Positions 1-5,750 of a stretch of 5,750 nucleotides of DNA are shown one piece after another (positions within the stretch are counted from its first letter, which is position 1; every line of letters begins with the position of its first letter). Position numbers and translations under genes: made by a program. A model generated the notes under the pieces. It did not search any database, was not told where the DNA came from, and saw only the letters and a list, made by a program, of their open reading frames with translations. This DNA is from UBA12014 sp029248335. Lineage in GTDB: Bacteria > Planctomycetota > Phycisphaerae > Phycisphaerales > SM1A02. The DNA lies in assembly GCA_029248335.1 (NCBI GenBank), contig JAQWJM010000136.1:1-5750 (forward strand). The letters run 5' to 3'.

Positions 1-288
1 GTGGTCGGCCTGCAGCTTCGGCTTGTAGTCGAACGTGTCGACCTGCGAAGGGCCGCCATGCATGAACAGGAAGATCACGCGCTTCGCGCGAGGCTGAAAG
101 TGCGGGTGCCGCATCGCGAGCGGATTCCGCGTGAACGGATCCACCTTCGAAGGTCGTCGGAGTATCTCATCGGCCTTCGACTCGTCGGCCAGCAGGCCGG
201 CCATCGCGACCGCACCGAAACCACCGCAGCACTGCTTGAGCATGTCGCGACGCGAGTGATTCGGTCTGATTCCGCAGAAACGATCCAT
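1..288 (-). CDS. DUF1501 family secreted protein, N-terminal 96 residues (runs off the left edge)
   Basis: This is the beginning of a DUF1501 protein, a family abundant in Planctomycetota and related to the alkaline phosphatase/sulfatase fold; no reaction is established. Seen: 96 in-frame codons from ATG at 288 to the window edge. The N-terminus has a twin-arginine-like motif SRRDMLK (residues 12-18), then a short hydrophobic stretch (about 22-34) with Cys20-Cys21 just before it, which fits Tat export. Residues 71-90 carry the family hallmark: a hydrophobic strand followed by FMHGGPSQVDTFDYKP. The start is fixed by context: in the same frame the only stop upstream is that of the preceding gene at 379, and no other start codon lies between. 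No convincing ribosome binding site is present (GAAGG sits one base from the ATG). The gene lies 90 bases downstream of the cytochrome/DUF1553 gene, the usual pairing, so co-transcription is likely. Most of the protein, including any catalytic centre, is outside the window. Confidence 0.93.
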   Translation of the reverse strand, partial: MDRFCGIRPNHSRRDMLKQCCGGFGAVAMAGLLADESKADEILRRPSKVDPFTRNPLAMRHPHFQPRAKRVIFLFMHGGPSQVDTFDYKPKLQADH

Positions 289-378
289 GCCTTCAAGGTA
301 GCACCGAAATCGAGTCGAGTCAGCCTCGTTTCCGAGGGATCCTTTCCCTTTCCGGAAGGAACCTCGTCGCGATCGGTG

Positions 379-3300
379 TCAACGGATGTAGATGAACTCG
401 TTCGAAGCGATCAGGACCTTGCAGAGACTCCGCCAGGCGTGCAGACGAGTGGAGATCGAATCCGCCGCCTGATTCATCGAATCGCCCGGAGGCCACGCGA
501 TGCTGATGGACTCTCCGGCCTCCGATTCGAGCCGACGGACGAAGGCACTCGCCCGATCGACCTCGCCCGGCAGGGCGGGACGGGCGAAACAGATCTCGTA
601 GGCGAGCCGGATCCGGTCCGAATCGTCGACCGAGGATTCGTCGTCGAGCAGGCGTCGAGCGAGTCGTTCGGCCTGGGAGGCGACGAGCGGACTGTTCATC
701 ATGAAGAGCGACTGCTGCGCGACCACGGTGCTCGGCCGACGATCGAACGAGACGCTCGGGTCGGTGTAGTCGAAGGTCGCGAAGAGTTCGTACATGTCGT
801 TGCGGATCACGGGCATGTAGATGCCGCGGCGACTCGCCACGTATCGCTCGTTGCTTCTCGACTGGTCGTTGGTGACGTAGCCGAAGTTGCCGGTCCGCAG
901 CAGACTCCCGCCGACCGTCCGGTCCAGCGATCCGCCCACTTCGAGAATCGCGTCACGCACGAGTTCCGCTTCCAACCGCCGCGGCGTGCGTCGCCACAGA
1001 AGTTCGTTCCCGGGATCCGCGGCGATCGCGTGTGGATCCGGTCTTCCCGATGATCGATAGGCGGCGGAGTTCATGATCCGACGATGGAGTTCCTTGATCG
1101 ACCAGCCGTCCGCGACGAACCGCCGGGCGAGCCAGTCCAGCAGTTCGGGATGCGTCGGCCGGCCACCACGCAGACCGAAGTTGCTCGGCGTCGAAACGAT
1201 TCCCTCACCGAAGTGCCATGCCCAGACGCGATTGACGATGGTGCGTGCGGTGAGCGGGTGCTCGGGGTCGGTCATCCATCGCGCGAGTTCGAGTCGGCCA
1301 CTCGACGCGGATGGAATCGTCGGCGCTTCGGCCCGACCTTCCAACACCGTCAGATAGCCGCGTGGCACGGCGGTGTCCTGCTGGTTGGTGTGATCACCCC
1401 GGATGAAGATCGGAAGGTCACGTGGCTCGGCTTCCTCCACCACGATTCCAGTCTCGATCGCGCGAGGTTTCGAGGCGGAGAGTCGGGCTTCCTCCGCGAG
1501 CAGCCCGGCGATCCGGTCTTGAACCGCCGGCGGATAGTGATCGACGACCTCGGGCCCGATCCGGAGCACACCCGCGGATCCGATCAACGCTTCGCGGAGC
1601 CGATCCTGTCCCGGATCGGGAAGCCGCTTCGCCGCCTCGCCCTCGGTTGCTGCAAGGTGTCGGTCCCACGTGTCGAGCACGAGCATCCCAGCCGTCTGCC
1701 AGCGGTCGGCGACCGCCGCAAGACTGGGCGGATTCGCGCCGGCGACCATCGAGCGAACGACCGGTGTCTCGGCGGGCGTGACGCCGCTGCGGACCGCCGT
1801 CCCGTCGTTCGCCTTCGCGTCGACCGCGTACGCGGCCTGCAACTCCGCGACGACCCCCCCGACGCGAGTCGGCCACTCCGCTTCCGGAATCGACGCGAAC
1901 CGTCGCCAGGAATCGAACATCGACTCGCCGGCGAGCGCCTCGGCCCAGCGACGAAGAAGCGGCGGGTCGATTCCTCGGGCCGCCGCGAGCGTCTCGACCT
2001 CCTCCTCGAAGGCCGACGACTCTGATTCGCTGACGAACACCAGTCGGTCCAGGTGTGGGAAGGAGCCAGCACGTTCGAATCGGATCCGGGTGGTACCGAC
2101 GGGGAGATCGACTTCGACCGCGGACCAGCGAAGAGCCTCGACCTCGAAGGAACCGGTGGGTTCGCCGCAGAACGCTTCGACGATCACGTCGTCATCGGCG
2201 ATCACTCGGATCGGTCGCGATTCGCCGGCGGCGTAGCGGGCCCGGATCTGCCAGCGCCCCCCCGCTTCAGCATCGATCTCGTACTCGACGAATTGCGTCT
2301 CGTTCGGACGTACCGTGTGGATGACCCCGACGCCCGAGCCCCACTGGTCGAAGTTGACCCCGAGATTGGACTTCGTGAACGCCTCGGCCTCGAACACCAC
2401 CGGGGTCCGTTCCAACTCGGTGGAGGCGAGCATCGCCGTCGCGGTCTCCGTCGCCCAGCGACGGCCGAGGGCTCGGCCCGCTTCGTTCTCGACGCTGGTC
2501 CGGGCCTCCTGATTCTTCGCGACCGCCGCGGCGTGCGCCTCCGAAGCGGCGATCTCCGCGAGGGGGGCGAGCGGTCGCTCCCGCACCCGCGCTACCGTGT
2601 TCAGGTTCTCCATGGTCCTGGTCGAGATCAGGATTCCCGCCATCGCGTGGTAATCGGCGGCGGGTATCGGATCGAACTTGTGATCGTGACACCGCGCGCA
2701 GCCCAGGGTCTGGGCGAGGAACGTCTTGCCGACGACGTCGACCTGCTCGTCGACGATGTCGATGAGCATCTTCTCCTTGTCGGGTTCCGCGAGAACCTTG
2801 GGCCCCAGCGAGAGAAAACCGGTCGCGACGAGATTCTCGATGGCCTCTTCCCGGTCCGTCGGTTCCGGCAGCAGGTCCCCGGCGACCTGCATCCGGACGA
2901 AACGGTCGAACGGGAGATCCTGGTTGAACGCCTTGACCACCCAGTCCCGGTATCGCCAGGCGTTCCCGAACGCGGTGTTCTCATCGAGGCCGTTGGAATC
3001 GGCGTATCGCGCGACATCGAGCCAGTGACGACCCCACCGCTCCCCGTAGTGAGGCGACGCCAGGAGCGTCTCGATAAGCCGCTCCCACGCGTCGGGCCGG
3101 TCGTCGGCGAGGAAGGCGTCCATCTCTTCGGGGGTCGGCGGAAGTCCGATGAGATCGAAAGAGGCGCGTCGGGCCAGGGTTCGACGGTCCGCGGTCGGCG
3201 CAGGCTCGATGCCTGCGGACTCGAGGCGGGCGAGAACGAATCGATCGATCTCGGTGCGGCACCACCCCTCCTCGTCGACGGCAGGCGGATCCACGATCGA

Positions 3301-3804
3301 CATCGGGCGGTACGCCCAGTGTTCGCGGCCCTGTCCTCGCGGATCACGCCACGGGTCCGACTCGATCTCGGCGGCGACGGCGGCGCCGGTCCTTGGATCC
3401 GGTGCGCCCATCTCGATCCAACGACGGAGGTCCTCGATCGCTTCCGCGGGCATCCGCCCTCGGGGCGGCATCGCGAATTCCTTGTCGGCGTACGTCACCG
3501 CGAGATGGAGCGGACTCGCGTCGGGATCACCGGGGACGACCGATGGCCCCGAATCCCCACCTGCGAGCACGCCCGCCGCGGTCGACAGATCGAGATTCCC
3601 CTTGATCACCTCGGGGTCCTCGCCGTGACACTCGAGACAGTGCTCGATCAGGATGGGCCGGATCCGACGCTCGAAGAACTCGATTCCCGTGGGGTCGGCC
3701 CGTTCCTGTTCATCGGTCCGCTCGGATGCCCCGAGCAGGCTCGAAACGATGACGGTACCTACCGCCAGCGTGATGCCACGACTTGCCAGATCTCGTCTTC
3801 TCAT
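379..3804 (-). CDS. Secreted multidomain protein: planctomycete cytochrome c (PSCyt1) - DUF1549 - CBM-like insert - DUF1553 (PSD1)
   Basis: A 1141-residue extracytoplasmic protein expected to bind two c-type hemes; its reaction is not known. Domains from the chosen start: signal peptide (basic MRRRD, hydrophobic core about 11-25, likely cleavage near GAS 25-27). Next comes the PSCyt1 cytochrome domain about 45-135, with heme motif CLECH (C56, C59, H60) and likely axial Met112 in AMPP. DUF1549 is about 184-397, with YGERWGRHWLDVARYADSNG at 253-272 and a second heme motif CARCH (C369, C372, H373). A beta-rich carbohydrate-binding-like insert spans about 467-592, a helical linker follows to about 830, and DUF1553 runs from about 830 to the end, with ARTIVNRVW (853-861) and a terminal SNEFIYIR. 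Length is in the usual range. The start is ambiguous: ATG at 3813 adds three residues and has GGAGG 3 bases upstream (12 bases from 3804). A GTG at 3903 keeps the frame open but lies upstream of the likely promoter and puts non-signal sequence before the signal peptide, so I reject it. DUF1501 follows 90 bases downstream. Confidence 0.95.
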   Translation of the reverse strand: MRRRDLASRGITLAVGTVIVSSLLGASERTDEQERADPTGIEFFERRIRPILIEHCLECHGEDPEVIKGNLDLSTAAGVLAGGDSGPSVVPGDPDASPLHLAVTYADKEFAMPPRGRMPAEAIEDLRRWIEMGAPDPRTGAAVAAEIESDPWRDPRGQGREHWAYRPMSIVDPPAVDEEGWCRTEIDRFVLARLESAGIEPAPTADRRTLARRASFDLIGLPPTPEEMDAFLADDRPDAWERLIETLLASPHYGERWGRHWLDVARYADSNGLDENTAFGNAWRYRDWVVKAFNQDLPFDRFVRMQVAGDLLPEPTDREEAIENLVATGFLSLGPKVLAEPDKEKMLIDIVDEQVDVVGKTFLAQTLGCARCHDHKFDPIPAADYHAMAGILISTRTMENLNTVARVRERPLAPLAEIAASEAHAAAVAKNQEARTSVENEAGRALGRRWATETATAMLASTELERTPVVFEAEAFTKSNLGVNFDQWGSGVGVIHTVRPNETQFVEYEIDAEAGGRWQIRARYAAGESRPIRVIADDDVIVEAFCGEPTGSFEVEALRWSAVEVDLPVGTTRIRFERAGSFPHLDRLVFVSESESSAFEEEVETLAAARGIDPPLLRRWAEALAGESMFDSWRRFASIPEAEWPTRVGGVVAELQAAYAVDAKANDGTAVRSGVTPAETPVVRSMVAGANPPSLAAVADRWQTAGMLVLDTWDRHLAATEGEAAKRLPDPGQDRLREALIGSAGVLRIGPEVVDHYPPAVQDRIAGLLAEEARLSASKPRAIETGIVVEEAEPRDLPIFIRGDHTNQQDTAVPRGYLTVLEGRAEAPTIPSASSGRLELARWMTDPEHPLTARTIVNRVWAWHFGEGIVSTPSNFGLRGGRPTHPELLDWLARRFVADGWSIKELHRRIMNSAAYRSSGRPDPHAIAADPGNELLWRRTPRRLEAELVRDAILEVGGSLDRTVGGSLLRTGNFGYVTNDQSRSNERYVASRRGIYMPVIRNDMYELFATFDYTDPSVSFDRRPSTVVAQQSLFMMNSPLVASQAERLARRLLDDESSVDDSDRIRLAYEICFARPALPGEVDRASAFVRRLESEAGESISIAWPPGDSMNQAADSISTRLHAWRSLCKVLIASNEFIYIR

Positions 3805-3845
3805 GTCCTGCATCGGCCTCCATGAGGGAACCTCGGGACGGTTCT

Positions 3846-3862
3846 CTGCATCATATATGCAG
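3846..3862. promoter_or_regulatory. Inverted repeat CTGCAT-5-ATGCAG overlapping the candidate -10 box (possible operator)
   Basis: A perfect 6-base inverted repeat, CTGCAT (3846-3851) and ATGCAG (3857-3862), flanks the 5-base centre CATAT. Allowing one bulged base, the arms extend to CTC(C)TGCAT. It covers the candidate -10 of the minus-strand promoter, where a dimeric repressor would be expected to bind. It could also be chance, since AT-rich centres easily form short palindromes. No regulator gene is in the window to assign to it. Confidence 0.35.
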
Positions 3863-3880
3863 GAGATCTTAATTCCACAA
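3852..3880 (-). promoter_or_regulatory. Candidate sigma70-type promoter for the cytochrome/DUF1501 unit
   Basis: Read on the minus strand, TTGTGG (3880-3875) and TATATG (3857-3852) are separated by exactly 17 bases in the only AT-rich pocket of the region. A shifted -10, TATGAT (3855-3850), would give a 19-base spacer. Transcription would begin near 3845, leaving a short leader of about 30-40 bases before the ATGs at 3813/3804. This agrees with those starts and argues against the GTG at 3903. It is inferred from pattern only; planctomycete promoters are poorly characterised. Confidence 0.45.
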
Positions 3881-3929
3881 CACTCCATGGGTAGTTCTCG
3901 CACATCGGCCTCGCTACCCTCTCCCTTCC

Positions 3930-4922
3930 GTGCCCGCAGACAACGAGTCCCATCCCGAAGTGCAAGAAACCCGATTGAAGGGAGATGCCCGGCTCCAATC
4001 CGGGATCGACTTCATCGGGGATGTTCACGGGCATGCCTCGCAGCTGCGAACGCTTCTCGATCGGCTCGGCTACCGACCGGTCGACGGTGCCATGGTCCAC
4101 TCCGAGCGACGGGTCGTATTTCTCGGTGACTACGTGGACCGCGGCCCCGAGATCCGGCAGACGCTCGAGATGGTCCGAACCATGGTCGAGGCCGGGAACG
4201 CGACCGCGCTGATGGGCAATCACGAGTACAACGCGATCGCCTGGTTCACGCCCAGGCCCGACCGACCGAACGAGCCCTGCCGTCGGCACACCGAGATCCG
4301 GCGGAGGCTGATCGCCCCCACGCTCGACGCACTCGGCGACGAACTGGAGGACTGGCTGGAGTGGATGAGCGACCTCCCGCTCTGGTTCGAATCAACGCAC
4401 GCTCGCGCCGTGCACGCCTCCTGGGATCCGGGCTCGGTCCGATTTCTCCGTGACTTCCTCGACGGCTCCAACCATGGATTGAATCGATCACGAATGCAGG
4501 CGACCTGCAAACCCGGATCGACGGCGTCACATGCGGTTCACCAACTCCTCAAGGGTCGGGAGATCCCGCTCCCCCCCGGCGTCTCGCTCCGCGACCCGGA
4601 AGGATCCGCTCGAGGTCACATTCGCGCTCGATGGTTCGAATCACCAGTAGGCCGCACCTACCGGGATTACGCGTTCACCCGGGACGACGCGTTCCCCGAT
4701 GAACCGATTCCCGCGGAGGCCGTCCCGACGGACTTCGTCCCCTACGGAGCGTCCGAGCCGCCCGTGTTCGTCGGTCACTACTGGATGCGGGGGGATCGAC
4801 CGTCGCGGCTGGCCCGGAACGTGGCCTGCCTCGACTGGTCGGTGGCGAGGGGGGGTCCGATCGTCGCCTACAGGTTCGACGGCGAACCCGAGATCAATGA
4901 CGCCAAGTTCATCACCGCATGA
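3930..4922 (+). CDS. Calcineurin-like metallophosphoesterase (PPP / ApaH-PrpE-like)
   Basis: A 330-residue, probably cytoplasmic hydrolase of phosphate esters with a two-metal centre; the substrate (phosphoprotein, dinucleoside polyphosphate or other) cannot be told. Seen in order: GDVHG (30-34, metal ligands D31 and H33), GDYVDRGP (66-73, D67 metal ligand, D70-R71 catalytic region), GNHE (96-99, N97 metal ligand, H98 catalytic acid), AVHASW (161-165, H162) and FVGHYW (280-285, H283). All canonical PPP motifs are therefore intact. The C-terminal NVACLDWSVARGGPIVAYRFDGE region (297-319) is typical of bacterial members of this group. No signal peptide or membrane segment is seen. The start is GTG at 3930, the first start after an in-frame stop at 3870; a second GTG at 3960 would remove ten non-conserved residues. 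Neither has a Shine-Dalgarno sequence. The gene is divergent from the cytochrome gene. A small hairpin follows its stop. The assignment to family is secure, the specific role is not. Confidence 0.9.
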   Translation: MPADNESHPEVQETRLKGDARLQSGIDFIGDVHGHASQLRTLLDRLGYRPVDGAMVHSERRVVFLGDYVDRGPEIRQTLEMVRTMVEAGNATALMGNHEYNAIAWFTPRPDRPNEPCRRHTEIRRRLIAPTLDALGDELEDWLEWMSDLPLWFESTHARAVHASWDPGSVRFLRDFLDGSNHGLNRSRMQATCKPGSTASHAVHQLLKGREIPLPPGVSLRDPEGSARGHIRARWFESPVGRTYRDYAFTRDDAFPDEPIPAEAVPTDFVPYGASEPPVFVGHYWMRGDRPSRLARNVACLDWSVARGGPIVAYRFDGEPEINDAKFITA

Positions 4923-4935
4923 CGATGCGCGTCAA

Positions 4936-4952
4936 ATCCGGTTTTTCCGGAT
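4936..4952 (+). terminator. Small hairpin 13 bases after the phosphoesterase stop; doubtful terminator
   Basis: ATCCGG (4936-4941) and CCGGAT (4947-4952) form a perfect 6-base stem around a TTTTT loop. The T run is in the loop rather than after the stem, so it does not match a classical intrinsic terminator. It may protect the 3' end of the transcript or mark a processing site. The same-strand gene at 5040 starts 87 bases later, so read-through is possible. Confidence 0.3.
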
Positions 4953-4992
4953 CAACCGTTTCAGTCGTCACGATGCTCATCCGATGGTCGAG

Positions 4993-5002
4993 GTACCGGT
5001 AC
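4993..5002. repeat. Perfect 10-base palindrome GTACCGGTAC in the 4923-5039 gap
   Basis: GTACCGGTAC is fully self-complementary and lies 37 bases before the ATG at 5040. It is placed where an operator for the small-gene pair could be, but a single 10-base palindrome in GC-rich DNA can be chance. No clear -35/-10 pair was recognised around it. The rest of this 117-base gap holds the hairpin at 4936-4952 and the ribosome binding site at 5026-5032. Confidence 0.2.
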
Positions 5003-5025
5003 AGCGCCGGATCGCAGGTCCAATC

Positions 5026-5032
5026 GGAGAGG
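5026..5032 (+). promoter_or_regulatory. Ribosome binding site GGAGAGG for the 5040 gene
   Basis: GGAGAGG ends 7 bases before the ATG at 5040, a near-ideal Shine-Dalgarno placement. It decides the start of the small membrane protein and supports that frame over the overlapping open frames in the same stretch. By contrast, the phosphoesterase upstream has no such signal. Confidence 0.7.
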
Positions 5033-5039
5033 ATTCACC

Positions 5040-5480
5040 ATGGAAATCACCACGATCGCAAGTCTCGGCGCGATGTTCGCCGGATTCACCACCCTCGCCA
5101 TCGCTCTCAATCACTGGCAGAAGACCTATTCGCGCCAGCAGAACGAGATCCGTCGCCTGGCGGAGAGTCGCTCGCGTCTCGCCCGGAAATTCGTTCGTCA
5201 ACTCCGACAGGCAAGGCTCTACACGCACCTCGAAGAGGAATACTGCCAACGCCTCGCGACGGCGACCGACGTGAACGCGATGACCACCAAGAAGGACGTC
5301 CGCCGTCACGTCGAAGACGTGCTGGCGGACGGCACCCGGCACAACGGCCGTTACGTGACGGAATCCGGAATCCAGGACCAGATCGAGTCGGTCCGAGAGA
5401 TGGGTTTCGAGGTCGAGGGCGAAACCGTGATCGAGACCATGCATCACGGCTCGTACCACCGAACCGCCGTCGCAGCCTGA
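5040..5480 (+). CDS. Small membrane-anchored helical protein, function unknown
   Basis: I do not recognise this 146-residue protein. Seen: an N-terminal hydrophobic helix (about residues 5-24, ending at NHW) followed by basic residues (HWQKTYSRQQ), which by the positive-inside rule suggests N-out, C-in anchoring to the inner membrane. Residues 28-73 are charged and free of Pro and Gly, consistent with a long helix or coiled coil, ending in LEEEYCQRLA (64-73). The C-terminal half (80-146) is more polar, with an acidic helix-like piece IQDQIESVREMGFEVEGE (111-128) and a His-rich tail (MHHGSYH, 134-140). There is one cysteine (C69) and no enzyme motif. A good ribosome binding site precedes the ATG. 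The next gene starts 13 bases after the stop and has the same plan, so the two are probably one operon. The gene at 3930 is 117 bases upstream on the same strand and could be linked. Real gene likely; function unassigned. Confidence 0.75.
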   Translation: MEITTIASLGAMFAGFTTLAIALNHWQKTYSRQQNEIRRLAESRSRLARKFVRQLRQARLYTHLEEEYCQRLATATDVNAMTTKKDVRRHVEDVLADGTRHNGRYVTESGIQDQIESVREMGFEVEGETVIETMHHGSYHRTAVAA

Positions 5481-5493
5481 CCGGAGCCGAACC

Positions 5494-5750
5494 ATGAGCG
5501 ACCGTCTTCAGATAACACTCCTGATCGCCACGGCGATCGCAGGACTGAGCGGCTGGGCCGCCATCTTCGCCTGGTGGTTCCGAGAACGGTCGAAGACCAT
5601 CCGTGCCATCAAGGAACTCCGCCGCACGAACACGCGATTGCAGAAGACAGTGATGTTCACGCTCGCGGAATGGCGGGACCAGGTCATGAACAACCAGGAT
5701 TTCCTCATCATGGAACAGGAGTACGCCGTCCAGCTCGCTGGTGAGAGAGG
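5494..5750 (+). CDS. Second small membrane-anchored helical protein, N-terminal 85 residues (runs off the right edge)
   Basis: An unrecognised protein, open from ATG at 5494 to the window edge with no stop, so only its N-terminus is seen. GGAG (5483-5486) lies 7 bases before the ATG, and the preceding gene ends 13 bases upstream, indicating translation from a shared message. Residues 6-28 form a hydrophobic helix ending in an aromatic cluster (FAWWF, 25-29), followed by a strongly basic stretch (RERSKTIRAIKELRR, 30-44), again predicting a cytoplasmic C-terminal part. A charged helix continues to about residue 84 and contains MEQEYAVQLA (73-82). This aligns with EEEYCQRLA of the upstream protein (shared E-x-E-Y-x-x-x-L-A) at nearly the same distance from the membrane helix. 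That suggests a diverged tandem paralogue. No catalytic motif is visible. Confidence 0.72.
   Translation, partial: MSDRLQITLLIATAIAGLSGWAAIFAWWFRERSKTIRAIKELRRTNTRLQKTVMFTLAEWRDQVMNNQDFLIMEQEYAVQLAGER

Noticed and set aside
289..378. A terminator or separate promoter between the cytochrome and DUF1501 genes
   Set aside because: Only short palindromes such as TTCCGGAA (350-357) are present, with no stable stem followed by a T run and no clear -35/-10 pair; a shared transcript is the simpler reading.
1..1053. A 350-codon plus-strand open frame across the left part
   Set aside because: It overlaps the DUF1501 and cytochrome genes, whose protein motifs are unmistakable on the other strand; the translation has no family features and is a codon-bias shadow.
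1084..2025. A 313-codon plus-strand open frame
   Set aside because: Same reason: antisense shadow of the DUF1553 and linker region.
2053..3825. A 590-codon open frame on the plus strand opposite the cytochrome gene
   Set aside because: It lies entirely opposite a gene with clear family motifs. Its product is Arg/Asp/Gly-rich low-information sequence without a recognisable domain, as expected for the antisense of GC-biased codons.
3930..4922. Naming the phosphoesterase apaH or prpE
   Set aside because: The motifs fix the PPP/calcineurin-like superfamily but not the substrate. Length (330) and the C-terminal region differ enough from the classical enzymes that a gene symbol would be a guess.
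4977..5495. A 172-codon minus-strand frame opposite the small membrane protein gene
   Set aside because: No supporting motif or start signal, and it covers the ribosome binding site and entire coding region of the better supported plus-strand gene.
4919..5497. A 192-codon plus-strand frame overlapping the small membrane protein gene
   Set aside because: It is Arg/Pro-rich and lacks structure. The competing frame at 5040 has a good ribosome binding site, a membrane helix and a downstream gene of the same plan.

Overview
The window looks like a piece of chromosome from a Planctomycetota bacterium, or a close relative within the PVC group. The evidence is a gene pair that is greatly expanded there: a large secreted protein with the planctomycete cytochrome c, DUF1549 and DUF1553 domains, followed by a DUF1501 protein. 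Base composition is clearly GC-rich, with a G/C-biased third codon position, which also creates several long but empty open frames opposite the real genes. No rRNA, tRNA, CRISPR array, insertion sequence or phage gene was seen.

Layout. On the minus strand, read from about 3.8 kb down to 1, is the cytochrome/DUF1549/DUF1553 gene (stop at 379). After a 90-base gap comes the start of the DUF1501 gene (start at 288), which runs off the left edge. The two are in the same orientation and very probably one transcription unit. Both products carry N-terminal export signals and should act outside the cytoplasm. On the plus strand are a calcineurin-like (PPP-type) metallophosphoesterase (3930-4922), then a small membrane-anchored helical protein of unknown function (5040-5480). 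After 13 bases follows a second protein of the same plan (5494 to the right edge, cut off). The two halves diverge from a 125-base intergenic region (3805-3929) that holds an AT-rich pocket, a sigma70-like promoter for the minus-strand unit, and an inverted repeat overlapping its -10 box.

How the genes may work together. The minus-strand pair is the standard planctomycete module. It comprises a protein expected to bind two c-type hemes, with a likely carbohydrate-binding beta-sandwich inserted between its DUF1549 and DUF1553 parts, plus a Tat-exported DUF1501 partner. Its biochemical role is not established, but location and domains suggest extracytoplasmic redox work on a glycan or similar polymer. 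The phosphatase has all the canonical metal-binding motifs; its substrate cannot be read from the sequence. The two small genes at the right edge look like diverged tandem paralogues: one N-terminal membrane helix, a charged helical stretch, and a shared E-x-E-Y-x-x-x-L-A motif. They are the least explained part of the window. There is no stretch above 300 bases without a gene; the longest gaps are 125 bases (3805-3929) and 117 bases (4923-5039).
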